Below, piece by piece: positions 16,408 to 24,878 of a stretch of DNA of 64,000 bases. Each line of letters begins with the position of its first letter. Position 1 is the first letter of the stretch. The DNA is taken from contig OZ243937.1 in assembly GCA_965214085.1 (NCBI GenBank), positions 372,001 to 436,000 on the forward strand, written 5' to 3'. The DNA comes from UBA6055 sp965214085. GTDB taxonomy: Bacteria > Chloroflexota > Anaerolineae > Aggregatilineales > Phototrophicaceae. The notes beneath the pieces are model-generated. The model ran no database searches, was not told the origin of the DNA, and saw only the letters and a list, made by a program, of their open reading frames with translations. Position numbers and translations under genes: made by a program.

Positions 16408-16413
16408 TACGAA

Positions 16414-17817
16414 TCAAGTCACGTTTGACGCCCGCCAGCCCGTGCCGAAGCGATCTTCAATGTATTTCTGGCGCCGCTGACTGGCGCGAACTTGCCGATC
16501 GAGCGCGGCCGGATCCCAGTCCGATAGCAGGCGCGCCGTCATGTCCGCCACCAGGTCCTGATAGTCGGCGACAGTCGCCAAGTCATGAAACTCGCCGGGG
16601 TCGGCCGCCAGATCGTAGAGCTCGACCGGGTCGCCCCAGCTGTAGTTGAGCTTGTAGCGGCCGCGGCGCAGCATAGCTAGGGGCCGGTCGCTGCCGTGCG
16701 CCAGGTACTCGCAGAAGGCTTCGTCCTTCCAGTTGCTTTCGCGCCCGGTCAACAGCGGCAGCAGACTGTCGCCATCCAGCGGCAACTCGCAGTTGTCGCC
16801 GGCGATATCGCAAATCGTCGCGGCTACGTCAACAAGCGAGACCACTTCGGCGAAGCGCCCGCCGCCGGCGACGCGCCGGGGCCAGACGACTTGCAGCGGC
16901 ACGCGCGACGACGCTTCGTAGAAGTTGGACTTGCGCCACATGCCGTGCTCGCCGTTCATGTCGCCGTGGTCGCTGATGTGAATGATAACGGTGTTTTCGA
17001 CCTGGCCTGTCTCAATCAGAGCGTCGAGCAGTTGGCCGATCTTCTCGTCGAAATAACTAATCAGCGCGTAGTAGCCGGCGCGAGCCCGCCGCACGACATC
17101 ATCCGGAAATTGCGGAAAGCCAAACATAGCGCGCAATCGCTGCGTCATGGGGTGCAGCTGGTCCAGATGCCCTGGCGGAATCTCCGGTAAGTCCATCTCG
17201 GCGGGCGGGTACATATCCCAGAAGCGCTGCGGCGCGACCAGCGGGAAGTGCGGCGCGATGAAAGAGACGTTCAGCGCCCAGGGCTGCGCTTGACGGGCTG
17301 GATCGCGCAGGTATTCCAGCGCGCGCTGCTGCGCCAGATCGTCGACCTCGAGCTCTTCCGTGGCGCCGGGTCCGGCGGCATAAACTTCCTGCCAGGGCTG
17401 TTCGGCCGGCACGATGCCGTCATCCCAGGTATGGATCGCGTGATACCACTCGGCGTGCAAGTCGCGCGCCAACTGCTGCTGAAAGCCGTGCAGCTGATCG
17501 GGCCCGCCGAAGTGCTGCTTGCCGGATAGCGCCACATCGTATCCGCAGTCTCGCAGTCGATGCGCCCAGGTCGCCTCATCCGAGCGCAGGGGCGTGACGT
17601 TATCCCAGGCGCCGATATGCTGGACCAGGCGGCCAGTCATAAAGGACATGCGCGAGGGCATGCACAGCGGCGAATTGCAGTAGGCGGCGTCAAAGTTGGC
17701 GCCCTCAGCCGCGAGGCGCTCCATGTTGGGCGTCCGTACAATCGGATGGCCGTAGACGCTGCTGTACATGGGCGCGTGTTCGTCGGACATGATGATGAGG
17801 ATATTGGGTTTGGGCAT
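16414..17817 (-). CDS. Sulfatase (formylglycine-dependent, choline-sulfatase/arylsulfatase-like)
   Basis: 467 residues, alkaline-phosphatase superfamily. The metal-binding start is 'NILIIMSDEHAP', and 'SPLCMPSRMSFMTGR' carries the C-x-P-S-R motif in which C52 would be converted to formylglycine. 'HISDHGDMNGEHGMW' supplies further metal ligands. It hydrolyses a sulfate ester; the substrate (sulfated sugar, phenol or choline) is not readable. There is no signal peptide, so it is probably cytoplasmic. It stands alone on its strand and is flanked by repeats on both sides. Maturation needs a formylglycine-generating or anaerobic maturase that is not in this window. Confidence 0.93.
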   Translation of the reverse strand: MPKPNILIIMSDEHAPMYSSVYGHPIVRTPNMERLAAEGANFDAAYCNSPLCMPSRMSFMTGRLVQHIGAWDNVTPLRSDEATWAHRLRDCGYDVALSGKQHFGGPDQLHGFQQQLARDLHAEWYHAIHTWDDGIVPAEQPWQEVYAAGPGATEELEVDDLAQQRALEYLRDPARQAQPWALNVSFIAPHFPLVAPQRFWDMYPPAEMDLPEIPPGHLDQLHPMTQRLRAMFGFPQFPDDVVRRARAGYYALISYFDEKIGQLLDALIETGQVENTVIIHISDHGDMNGEHGMWRKSNFYEASSRVPLQVVWPRRVAGGGRFAEVVSLVDVAATICDIAGDNCELPLDGDSLLPLLTGRESNWKDEAFCEYLAHGSDRPLAMLRRGRYKLNYSWGDPVELYDLAADPGEFHDLATVADYQDLVADMTARLLSDWDPAALDRQVRASQRRQKYIEDRFGTGWRASNVT

Positions 17818-17892
17818 GGTCTGCTCTCGTATTCTGAGGCCTCAATTATAGCCGGATGCAGGGCTTTCCAATAATCCGCAGGGGCCTGCCAC

Positions 17893-17997
17893 CAGGGCAA
17901 TCGCCCACGATTTTGCGCCTACAATTTGTTAGTTTGATGATAAATTCGTCATTTTTAGATTTTCCTCTGTGCCCTCTGTGTCTCTGTGGTTAGATTT
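17893..17997 (-). repeat. Partial, diverged copy of the 15.8/22.6 kb repeat
   Basis: Begins CAGGGCAATCGC, continues with ACAATTTGTTAGTTTGATGA and TAAATTCGTCATTT, which are the inverse of part of copy A. It ends with CTCTGTGCCCTCTGTGTCTC-type sequence. It lies in the 269-base space upstream of both the sulfatase and the monooxygenase genes, so it sits in or beside two divergent promoters. Confidence 0.65.
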
Positions 17998-18086
17998 AAG
18001 TTCGTAAATTGTCTGTGACAAAGCGAGCCCAGCTGAGCTTTGTGGTACGATGGAATCGCTCGCGAATGAAAACGTAATTTCCAGAC

Positions 18087-19547
18087 ATGACCGAATCAGT
18101 GGACGTGCTTATCGTCGGCGCCGGGCTCTCCGGAATTGCGGCGGCTTATTATCTGGGGCGGCGCTGCCCAAACCAAAGCTTCGCCATCGTTGAAGGGCGG
18201 GGGGCGATCGGCGGCACTTGGGATCTCTTCCGTTATCCGGGCGTTCGCTCCGACTCGGATATGTACACGCTCGGTTATCGTTTCCGCCCTTGGGCTGGCG
18301 ACAAAGCCATCGCCGACGGCACGGCGATTCTGCAATATCTCCGCGACACCGCGCGGGAGTACGGCATTGACAAGCGAATCCGCTTCAATCAGCGGGTACG
18401 GCGCATTGCCTGGTCGTCGGAAGCGGCCGAGTGGACGGTGGAAATCGAGCAAGGCGGGGAAGCCGCGACGCTGGAAATGCGCTGCAAGTTCCTCTTCATG
18501 TGCACCGGTTATTACCGCTACGATCAGGGCTATTCGCCACAATGGGCTGGTCGAGAGCGCTTCCAGGGCGAGATCCTTCATCCGCAGCAATGGCCAGATA
18601 ATCTTGATATCGCCGACAAGCGCATCATCGTGATCGGCAGCGGCGCGACCGCCGTTACCTTGACGCCGGTCTTGGCGGAGCAGGCAGCGCATGTGACCAT
18701 GCTGCAACGTTCGCCCAGCTACATCGTCAGCAGCCCATCGCGGGACGGGATATCGCTGTGGCTGCATCGGCATCTGCCCTTCAAGCTGGCGGCTTGGCTG
18801 GCGCGTTGGCGTTTGATCCTGCGACAGATGTACTATTTCAATATTGCGCGGTCCAAGCCGCAAGCAACCCGCAGCCTCATCCTGCAAGGCATACGGGAAG
18901 CGCTGGGGCCGGATTACGATATTGAGCGGCATTTCGCCCCGCGCTACAACCCTTGGGATCAGCGCATGTGCTTGACGCCGGAGGGTGACCTGTTTGAGGC
19001 GATCAGCGAGGGCGCGGTGTCGGTTGTCACCGAGGGCATCGACCGCTTCGTCGACGAGGGCATTCGCCTGGAATCGGGGCAAGTGCTGCCGGCTGATATC
19101 ATCGTGACAGCGACCGGCCTGCGGATGAAACTCATGCACGGCGTCGAGATTTTGGTGGACGGCGCGCCGGTTGATTTGGGCGATACGCGCAGTTACATGG
19201 GCATGATGTACAGCGGCATACCCAATCTGGCATCGGCTTTCGGTTATAGCAACGCCTCCTGGACGCTGAAAGCCGAGCTGATCTGCGAGTACGTTTGCCG
19301 GCTGCTGAATCACATGGAGCGGCGGGGATACGCGCAGTGCCGGCCGCGGCTGGACGTCGAGGCGGGGGAGCCCGAAGCCTTTGTCGACTTCACTTCAGGT
19401 TATGTGCGGCGGGCGCTGGAGTCCCTGCCCAAGCAGGGGAAGCGCCGCCCCTGGAAAGCCTATCAGAATTATCTGAAAGATCTGCTGCTGATGCGCTACG
19501 GCCGGCTGCACGACGGTGTGCTGGAGTTTCGGCGGGCCGGGAAGTAG
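18087..19547 (+). CDS. Flavin-containing monooxygenase, Baeyer-Villiger type
   Basis: 486 residues. The FAD loop 'VGAGLSGIAAAYYL' (G11-x-G-x-x-G16), 'GGTWDLFRYPGVRSDSDMY', and the Baeyer-Villiger fingerprint FQGEILHPQQWP (159-170, F-x-G-x-x-x-H-x-x-x-W-P) are present. A second Rossmann loop, 'IIVIGSGATAV' near 180-190, binds NADPH. Such enzymes insert oxygen next to ketones or oxygenate N or S atoms. The gene is transcribed alone. Its stop is 7 bases before the terminal repeat of the GxxExxY element. Confidence 0.93.
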   Translation: MTESVDVLIVGAGLSGIAAAYYLGRRCPNQSFAIVEGRGAIGGTWDLFRYPGVRSDSDMYTLGYRFRPWAGDKAIADGTAILQYLRDTAREYGIDKRIRFNQRVRRIAWSSEAAEWTVEIEQGGEAATLEMRCKFLFMCTGYYRYDQGYSPQWAGRERFQGEILHPQQWPDNLDIADKRIIVIGSGATAVTLTPVLAEQAAHVTMLQRSPSYIVSSPSRDGISLWLHRHLPFKLAAWLARWRLILRQMYYFNIARSKPQATRSLILQGIREALGPDYDIERHFAPRYNPWDQRMCLTPEGDLFEAISEGAVSVVTEGIDRFVDEGIRLESGQVLPADIIVTATGLRMKLMHGVEILVDGAPVDLGDTRSYMGMMYSGIPNLASAFGYSNASWTLKAELICEYVCRLLNHMERRGYAQCRPRLDVEAGEPEAFVDFTSGYVRRALESLPKQGKRRPWKAYQNYLKDLLLMRYGRLHDGVLEFRRAGK

Positions 19548-19554
19548 AATCTCT

Positions 19555-20026
19555 TTGCCACCGAGTACACCGAGTGCACAGAGGGAAAGCGTGAAGAACA
19601 AGGTTTCTGGGCGGATTCAGCATTACGAACACGATCAGTTGACGTTTCGCATTATTGGCGCGGCTATGGCGGTTCATAGCGCCTTAGGACCTGGTCTGTT
19701 GGAGCAGACCTATGAGAACGCTCTTTGTATCGAATTGGGCAGGCGCGGGATTCAATATACACAGCAGAAGAGAATCGAAGTGCAATTCAGGGGAGAAGTG
19801 GTGGGAGAGATGTATGCTGACCTCGTCATCGAAGACAAAGTGATTGTAGAACTAAAATCGGTAAGGGAACTGGCATCAATACATGAGGCTCAACTGCTAG
19901 CGTATCTCAAGGCAGCCGGAGTCAAAACAGGCCTGCTTATCAACTTCAACGTCGTTTCTCTGAAATCCGGAGTAAGGCGCTTCAGCGTATAGTTTTTCTC
20001 GGCGCCCTCGGTGTACTCGGTGGCAA
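19555..20026 (+). mobile_element. 472-bp element with perfect 20-bp terminal inverted repeats carrying a GxxExxY gene
   Basis: TTGCCACCGAGTACACCGAG at 19555-19574 is exactly inverted at 20007-20026. The only gene inside is a 133-residue PD-(D/E)XK-like protein, and the left repeat runs straight into that gene's ribosome-binding site. The unit fills the space between two convergent genes, leaving 7 and 18 bases at its ends. No transposase is present. Shorter intergenic repeats with related but not identical ends are scattered through the window. I infer a small mobile or formerly mobile cassette. Confidence 0.7.
19591..19992 (+). CDS. GxxExxY family protein (PD-(D/E)XK nuclease-like)
   Basis: 133 residues from a GTG at 19591. 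GAGGGAAAG just upstream is the Shine-Dalgarno, and it is part of the flanking repeat. The name-giving motif is 'GPGLLEQTYENAL' (G-x-x-E-x-x-Y). It is followed by the nuclease core: an aspartate in 'YADLVIEDKVIVELKS', the E-x-K in the same stretch, and 'EAQLLAYLK'. All residues expected for a PD-(D/E)XK active site seem to be kept. Its cellular role is not established; being enclosed by 20-bp inverted repeats suggests it acts on, or moves with, those repeats. Codon usage is slightly more AT-rich than the neighbours. Confidence 0.85.
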   Translation: MKNKVSGRIQHYEHDQLTFRIIGAAMAVHSALGPGLLEQTYENALCIELGRRGIQYTQQKRIEVQFRGEVVGEMYADLVIEDKVIVELKSVRELASIHEAQLLAYLKAAGVKTGLLINFNVVSLKSGVRRFSV

Positions 20027-20044
20027 GACTTCGTTTTAGGCCGG

Positions 20045-21181
20045 TCAAGACAAGAGCTCGAATCCGCCATCCGCGACCGCCTGGCGGAAAAGCGCCTCCT
20101 CCAGCTTAAGCCCAAAGCCGGGCGCATCCGGTATGACGACCTGCCCGTTGTCGACGCGATAGGCTGAGGCGTCGATTCCCGGCGTCGTCGCTTCGTCCCA
20201 TTCGACGAAAGTGAAGCCGCGCACCGCCGTCGCCAGGTGCCCGGAGATATAGTTGCCCAGGTGCCGGCCGTAATGGTGCGGCGCCGCGCGTACGCCCCAT
20301 TCGTCGAGCAGCGCGCCGGTGCGCAGCCAGTTGCTGAAGCCGTGGCTGAAAATATCGTACTGAACGACATCCACGCGGCCGGCGCGCGCCCAGTCCAGCA
20401 GCGCCTGCGCCGCCCAACCCTCGCCATCAGCGATGAGCGTGGCGATGCCTTCCGCCTCCATCCAGCGCTGCAGCTCGGCGTAAAGTTCAGGGTCTTCCTG
20501 AAAGGCCTCTTCCAGCCAGAAGACCCGGCAGTCAGCGGTTTCCGCCAGGACGCGCTTGGCGATGTTGAGGTTGTAGCCGTTGTTGGCGTCTATCATGATG
20601 CGGGCCTCGGAGCCCACGGCTTCGCGCACGGCTTTGATGACGGCGATGTCGCGCTGCGTGCCGGCTTCGAGCGGCATGTAACGCGCGCCGCGCCCCACCT
20701 TGATTTTGAAATTGCGGTGGTTGTGATCGTAGCCGTAGCGCGCTTCTTCGGCCATCAGCGCCGCTCCTGCTTGATCCGTTTCCAAATGCAGATCGTCGAA
20801 GTAGAGCGATGTATCGTAACAAGGGACGCGCAGCGGCTCGCTGATGTCGACGCCTGCTCGCGCTACAAGCTGATAAATCGGCTGATTACTGCGCGCGCCC
20901 AGCAGATCCCAAAGCGCGAATTCAAAGGCGCCGGCGTCTTCGCGTATACGGCCATCAGCCGATAGTTGCTTTTGCAGCGGCGTGCCCAGGAGCGCCTGCG
21001 CCGCCTCCGCGCTGGGTTGACCGAGGCCGAATCCGCTGGCGCCGTCGTCAGTCGTCAGCCGCACGATGGGGACGGCAACGTCTAGGCCATGAACGGGAAT
21101 GCGGGCGTTGCAGCCGGCCATGCGCGGCCGTCTGCCTGTCAGGGTCGCCGCTTCGATTCTGACGATTCGGTTATTGCCCAT
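20045..21181 (-). CDS. Enolase superfamily enzyme, mandelate racemase/sugar-acid dehydratase-like
   Basis: 378 residues from the ATG at 21181 (MGNNRIVRIEA); the longer frame adds unrelated residues. K-x-K lies in 'NFKIKVGRG' (about 159-161), metal ligands in 'IMIDANNGYN' (D198), 'WLEEAF' (E224) and 'ADGEGW'. A histidine base in 'APHHYGRH' (about 302) places it in the mandelate racemase or acid-sugar dehydratase branch rather than the MLE branch. It is 7 bases downstream of the epimerase gene, so the two form a short operon that likely processes a sugar or sugar acid. It differs clearly from the MLE-type protein at 9.5 kb. Confidence 0.88.
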   Translation of the reverse strand: MGNNRIVRIEAATLTGRRPRMAGCNARIPVHGLDVAVPIVRLTTDDGASGFGLGQPSAEAAQALLGTPLQKQLSADGRIREDAGAFEFALWDLLGARSNQPIYQLVARAGVDISEPLRVPCYDTSLYFDDLHLETDQAGAALMAEEARYGYDHNHRNFKIKVGRGARYMPLEAGTQRDIAVIKAVREAVGSEARIMIDANNGYNLNIAKRVLAETADCRVFWLEEAFQEDPELYAELQRWMEAEGIATLIADGEGWAAQALLDWARAGRVDVVQYDIFSHGFSNWLRTGALLDEWGVRAAPHHYGRHLGNYISGHLATAVRGFTFVEWDEATTPGIDASAYRVDNGQVVIPDAPGFGLKLEEALFRQAVADGGFELLS

Positions 21182-21188
21182 ACACCGC

Positions 21189-22280
21189 CTACTCGTCAGC
21201 TGCGCCGAACATGACGCCGGTCGGGATGACATCGGTGGTTTCGCCGCGACGCAGCGCCTCAGCCGTGCTGAGAATGCTGGCGAAGTCGTGACGAGGCTGG
21301 AAACCGAGTTTGGTCTTGATTTTGCTCAGGTCGAGCTCGAAGTAATTGTTGAAGGGCACACGAGCTTCGGCCACGGGCAAGTGGTGGCGCTCGGCCAGCA
21401 TGGCTACGATTTCGCGCCAATCGAAAAGAGCGGCGCCGGCCAGATTAAAGATTTCGCCCACGGCCGCGTCATGGTCGATCGCCAGCGCCAAGCCATCGGC
21501 GATATCGCGGACATCGCCAAAGTGCTGCAGGTAAGGCGCGCCGTTGGGATTGAGGCTGACCAGCAGCTTCTCCTCACCGTCCCAGCCCGCCACCAGCGTG
21601 TCAATCATGCCCTGCACATCAGGATCGCCGGGGCTGCGTAAGTCCTTAACCTCGTAAGACTCGCTGTTGCTGTAAGTATTGTAGGCTGTGCTGTAAAGGA
21701 AGTGCCGCGGCAAGCCGGCTTCATTGAGAAACTCGCTGGGTTCGATCACGGTGGAGAAGCGCATGACGCAGGTGGGGACGCCGTACTGATAGTGATAAAC
21801 CATGGCTAATTCTTCGCCCAGCCACTTGGTCATCAAATACGACATATTGGGAGTGTTGCCGGTCATGTCTTCGGTGATGGGCGTTTCGAAATAACGACCG
21901 TTGACGCGCGCGTCCCAGTACACGCCTTCCGTGCTGGCGTACACGAAGCGCTGCAAATCGGGCAGCAGTTCGCGGATGCACTCCAGGATGTTGAGCGTGC
22001 CCATCGCGTTGATGTCGAGGTATTCACGAGCGTTGAAGGGTCCCTGGAAGGCGGCCGCCAGGTGATAGATGGCATCGACGCCGGCGACGGCTGCGCGCAC
22101 ATCGTCATAATTGCGCAAGTCGCCATAGACGGTTTCTACGCCTGCATAGGCGTCCAGCTTGCGCGCGCGGCTGGCATCGGCCGGGTAGACAAAGCTGCGG
22201 ATGGAATGCCCTCTGTCCAGCAAGCGCGTTACCAAGTTTGCGCCGATGCGCCCGGTGCCGCCGGTGACGAGAATCTTCAT
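21189..22280 (-). CDS. NAD-dependent epimerase/dehydratase (extended SDR)
   Basis: 363 residues. The N-terminal Rossmann motif 'ILVTGGTGRIGANLVTRLLD' (G-x-x-G-x-x-G) and the catalytic Y-x-x-x-K in 'SYLMTKWLGE' mark an extended short-chain dehydrogenase/reductase of the nucleotide-sugar epimerase group. 'YASTEGVYWDARV' supplies the catalytic Ser/Thr region. It is first in a two-gene operon with the acid-sugar dehydratase-like gene. The upstream 130 bases lead into the 359-bp repeat, so its promoter lies between 22281 and 22410. Confidence 0.9.
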   Translation of the reverse strand: MKILVTGGTGRIGANLVTRLLDRGHSIRSFVYPADASRARKLDAYAGVETVYGDLRNYDDVRAAVAGVDAIYHLAAAFQGPFNAREYLDINAMGTLNILECIRELLPDLQRFVYASTEGVYWDARVNGRYFETPITEDMTGNTPNMSYLMTKWLGEELAMVYHYQYGVPTCVMRFSTVIEPSEFLNEAGLPRHFLYSTAYNTYSNSESYEVKDLRSPGDPDVQGMIDTLVAGWDGEEKLLVSLNPNGAPYLQHFGDVRDIADGLALAIDHDAAVGEIFNLAGAALFDWREIVAMLAERHHLPVAEARVPFNNYFELDLSKIKTKLGFQPRHDFASILSTAEALRRGETTDVIPTGVMFGAADE

Positions 22281-22410
22281 GCCAAGTCCTTATTATCCAT
22301 CATCTGAACTTTCTCCCGTTGACCAAGCGACTTTAGCCCACAACAACTGGAAGCGCAACAACTTGGGCGCAGGGCATGACACGGGAGTAGAATGGAGGTT
22401 GCATAGACTT

Positions 22411-22769
22411 CAGGGAAATGTATCCTTTTCGGTTGATACAGATGTATACCTTCGAGGACACCGAGAAATGCTAGGGCAATCGCATCAACTTATCTCAACA
22501 CTAAGGTGCCAAGAACTCCGAGATATATCCGAAAATATGTCAATAAAGGACTCAATGAAAAGGTGATTTCTGCCAGATTTCATGGGCGAGCCAAGGCTCG
22601 CCCCTACAATTTGTTAGTTTGATAATAATTTCGTCATTTATGGATATTGATTCGATTGCCCTGCGAGAGCACCGAGAAACTTAATCGAGATATGCCATAT
22701 TCTTTGTGTGCTTTGTGCCTTTGTGTCTTTGTGGTGAAATTGAATTTCAACCTAATTCGATACACTACC
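22411..22769 (-). repeat. 359-bp repeat, copy B of the inverted pair
   Basis: Reverse-oriented near-twin of 15792-16150, with a nested MITE-like copy at 22473-22662. It occupies more than half of the gap between the epimerase gene and the sugar permease. Bases 22770-22950 beyond it show no gene and should hold the promoter of the importer that follows. No protein is encoded. Confidence 0.85.
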
Positions 22770-22953
22770 GACTTCAGCAACGACTTGACGAATCGCCACA
22801 GATGGTTATTATTTGTGCGTGTATTCGCTCACTTGTTGCAGAACTTTGCTGAAATTGGACTTTAGACCGCCGTATATTTGCGCGTCGACATAATGTGTTA
22901 AAGTTCTAAGCGCTTGAGCTTGCGGCATCCGCAAATTGCAGGGAGATGGTATT

Positions 22954-23934
22954 TTGACTGGATTCAGTCTTGGCGGTCTGATTGACGGCGCGCTCAACCT
23001 GCTGGATGTCTTTGACCCCATCGTCGAGCCCTACCGGCGCTTCCACGAGAATCTGCCGCCCAAGTTGCAGCAGACCATCACCGCCTTCATCTTCATCCTG
23101 CCCTTTGGCATCCTCTACGCCATCTTCACCATCTTGCCCATATTCCAGACCTTCTACATCTCCCTGCACAAGTGGGAGATTATGGGCACGAATATCCGCT
23201 ATATCGGGCTGAGGAATTTCGAGCGCCTGCTAACGCGGGATACGCAGTTCCACCAGGCTTTTGAGCAGACGGTGCTCTTCGTCGCGCTTACGATTCCGAT
23301 TATCTTTGTTGGGCTTTTCTTCGCGCTGATGCTCAACCGGCCGATCAAAGGCATCGGCATCTTCCGCACGATCTTCTATTTGCCGAACATCATCGCGGTG
23401 ACGGTCATTGGTTTAATCTGGTCGCGCGTCTTCGCCTCGTCCGGCCGCGGCTTGATCAACGCCTTTCTGGAGCAGTTCAATGCGGGCCCGATTCCATTTC
23501 TGGATCAAGGGGATCTGGCCACGCTGGTTGTGTCCTTTACCACGCTTTGGTGGACTGTCGGTTTCAGCATGCTCATATTTCTGGCCGGCTTGCAGGATAT
23601 CTCGCAGGCGCTGTATGACGCGGCCAAAGTGGATGGCGCCAATCGCTTTGAGCAGTTCCGCCATATTACGATTCCGGGCTTGCGGCGGCCCTTCGCCTTC
23701 TTGTGCATCTTACAGGTGATCGCCTCGTTCCAGATATTTGGTCAAGTGGATGTGATGACGGGCGGCGGACCAGCCGGCAACACACGAACTATCGTGTACA
23801 ACATTTTTGAGACGACATTTTTGTACTTTCAAGTGGGTTATGGCACGGCTATGGCGGTTATCATGTTCGCGGTCCTGCTGGTGATTTCACTTATTCAACT
23901 GGCATTGTTTCGCGATCAAGGTGTAGGGAATTAG
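22954..23934 (+). CDS. ABC carbohydrate transporter permease (MalF/UgpA-like)
   Basis: About 326 residues. A short N-terminal amphipathic region precedes six membrane helices, and the ATPase-contact loop is 'ALYDAAKVDGANRFEQFRHI'. There is no ATG at the right place. I favour the TTG at 22954 with GGGAG 8-12 bases upstream, though an in-frame TTG at 22936 is possible. The stop is one base before the start of the second permease. Order is permease - permease - binding protein. No ATPase is encoded nearby, so a shared MsiK-like ATPase is presumed. Confidence 0.9.
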   Translation: MTGFSLGGLIDGALNLLDVFDPIVEPYRRFHENLPPKLQQTITAFIFILPFGILYAIFTILPIFQTFYISLHKWEIMGTNIRYIGLRNFERLLTRDTQFHQAFEQTVLFVALTIPIIFVGLFFALMLNRPIKGIGIFRTIFYLPNIIAVTVIGLIWSRVFASSGRGLINAFLEQFNAGPIPFLDQGDLATLVVSFTTLWWTVGFSMLIFLAGLQDISQALYDAAKVDGANRFEQFRHITIPGLRRPFAFLCILQVIASFQIFGQVDVMTGGGPAGNTRTIVYNIFETTFLYFQVGYGTAMAVIMFAVLLVISLIQLALFRDQGVGN

Positions 23935-23935
23935 C

Positions 23936-24802
23936 GTGACGGCTGTAGGCGCGGAACTTAAACGTAAACGTCAATTGGTAGAGCGCCGGCGCGGCAGCTT
24001 GTATGTCTTGGCGGTAGGGCTTTTCGCCTTGATCTGGATGCTGCCGGTCATTTGGACAGTAGTCACATCGTTCAGGCCCGAGCCGGCGCTGCAGCGGAAT
24101 CTGGCCAGCTTGATTCCCTATCCCTTCACCATCGAAAATTGGACCTTCATCCTCAAGAGCAGCCAACTATGGAAATGGTTGGGCAACAGCGCCTTTGTCT
24201 CCACCACACATACGCTTGCCCAGTTGACCGTCTGTTCCTTGGCGGCTTACGCTTTTGCTCGGCTGGACTTCTATTTCAAGCGTCCGCTCTATATTCTGGT
24301 TTTGATAGGTTTGATGGTGCCTTTTGAGGCGACCTTCCTGCCCGTCTATCTTTTGTTTTCCAATCTGAAACTGCACAATACCTTGATCGCCCTGATTTTG
24401 CCCGGCATCGCTTCATCTTTTGCCGTCTTTCTGTTGACGCAGTTTTTCCGCGGCATTCCGCTCGAATTGGAAGAAGCGGCCATGATGGATGGAGCCGGGC
24501 GCTTTCGCATTTTCCTCACTATCATTATTCCGCTATCGACGCCGGTCATCACTGCCCTGGCGATCTTCACCTTCCTGGGCAACTGGAATAGCTATTTGTG
24601 GCCCATCATCTCCGCCACCAGCAGCGATGTCTACACCATCGTCATTGGCTTGCGTAAATTAAATCAGGCTTGGGGAGATGTTGATTTTTATGGGCGCGAC
24701 ATGGCGGCGGCGGTCTTTACAGCCTTGCCCATCATCATATTTTTCTTTGTTTTCCAACGCCGCATCATCAGCGGCATCGCTATCAACAGCGGCATCAAGT
24801 AG
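23936..24802 (+). CDS. ABC carbohydrate transporter permease (MalG/UgpE-like)
   Basis: 288 residues starting at a GTG directly after the preceding gene's stop, which suggests translational coupling. An N-terminal helix, the 'TSFRPEPAL' loop and the coupling helix 'EEAAMMDGAGRFRIFLTIII' are typical of the MalG family. It pairs with the MalF-like protein upstream and receives substrate from the binding protein that begins 76 bases downstream. Confidence 0.92.
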   Translation: MTAVGAELKRKRQLVERRRGSLYVLAVGLFALIWMLPVIWTVVTSFRPEPALQRNLASLIPYPFTIENWTFILKSSQLWKWLGNSAFVSTTHTLAQLTVCSLAAYAFARLDFYFKRPLYILVLIGLMVPFEATFLPVYLLFSNLKLHNTLIALILPGIASSFAVFLLTQFFRGIPLELEEAAMMDGAGRFRIFLTIIIPLSTPVITALAIFTFLGNWNSYLWPIISATSSDVYTIVIGLRKLNQAWGDVDFYGRDMAAAVFTALPIIIFFFVFQRRIISGIAINSGIK

Positions 24803-24878
24803 AGAGGAAAGCCTATCGCCAAGCGCCAACCTTACTATCGTATACGTTTCAAATAGCAATCCCGAAAGGATGCAAATC

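Noticed and set aside
15792..16410. Possible CRISPR array or phage attachment site
   Set aside because: Repeats are few, long, inverted and nested, with no regular spacing, no cas genes, no integrase and no tRNA.
18096..19313. Minus-strand open frame of 405 codons
   Set aside because: Antisense of the monooxygenase, whose FAD and Baeyer-Villiger motifs are in the plus-strand frame.
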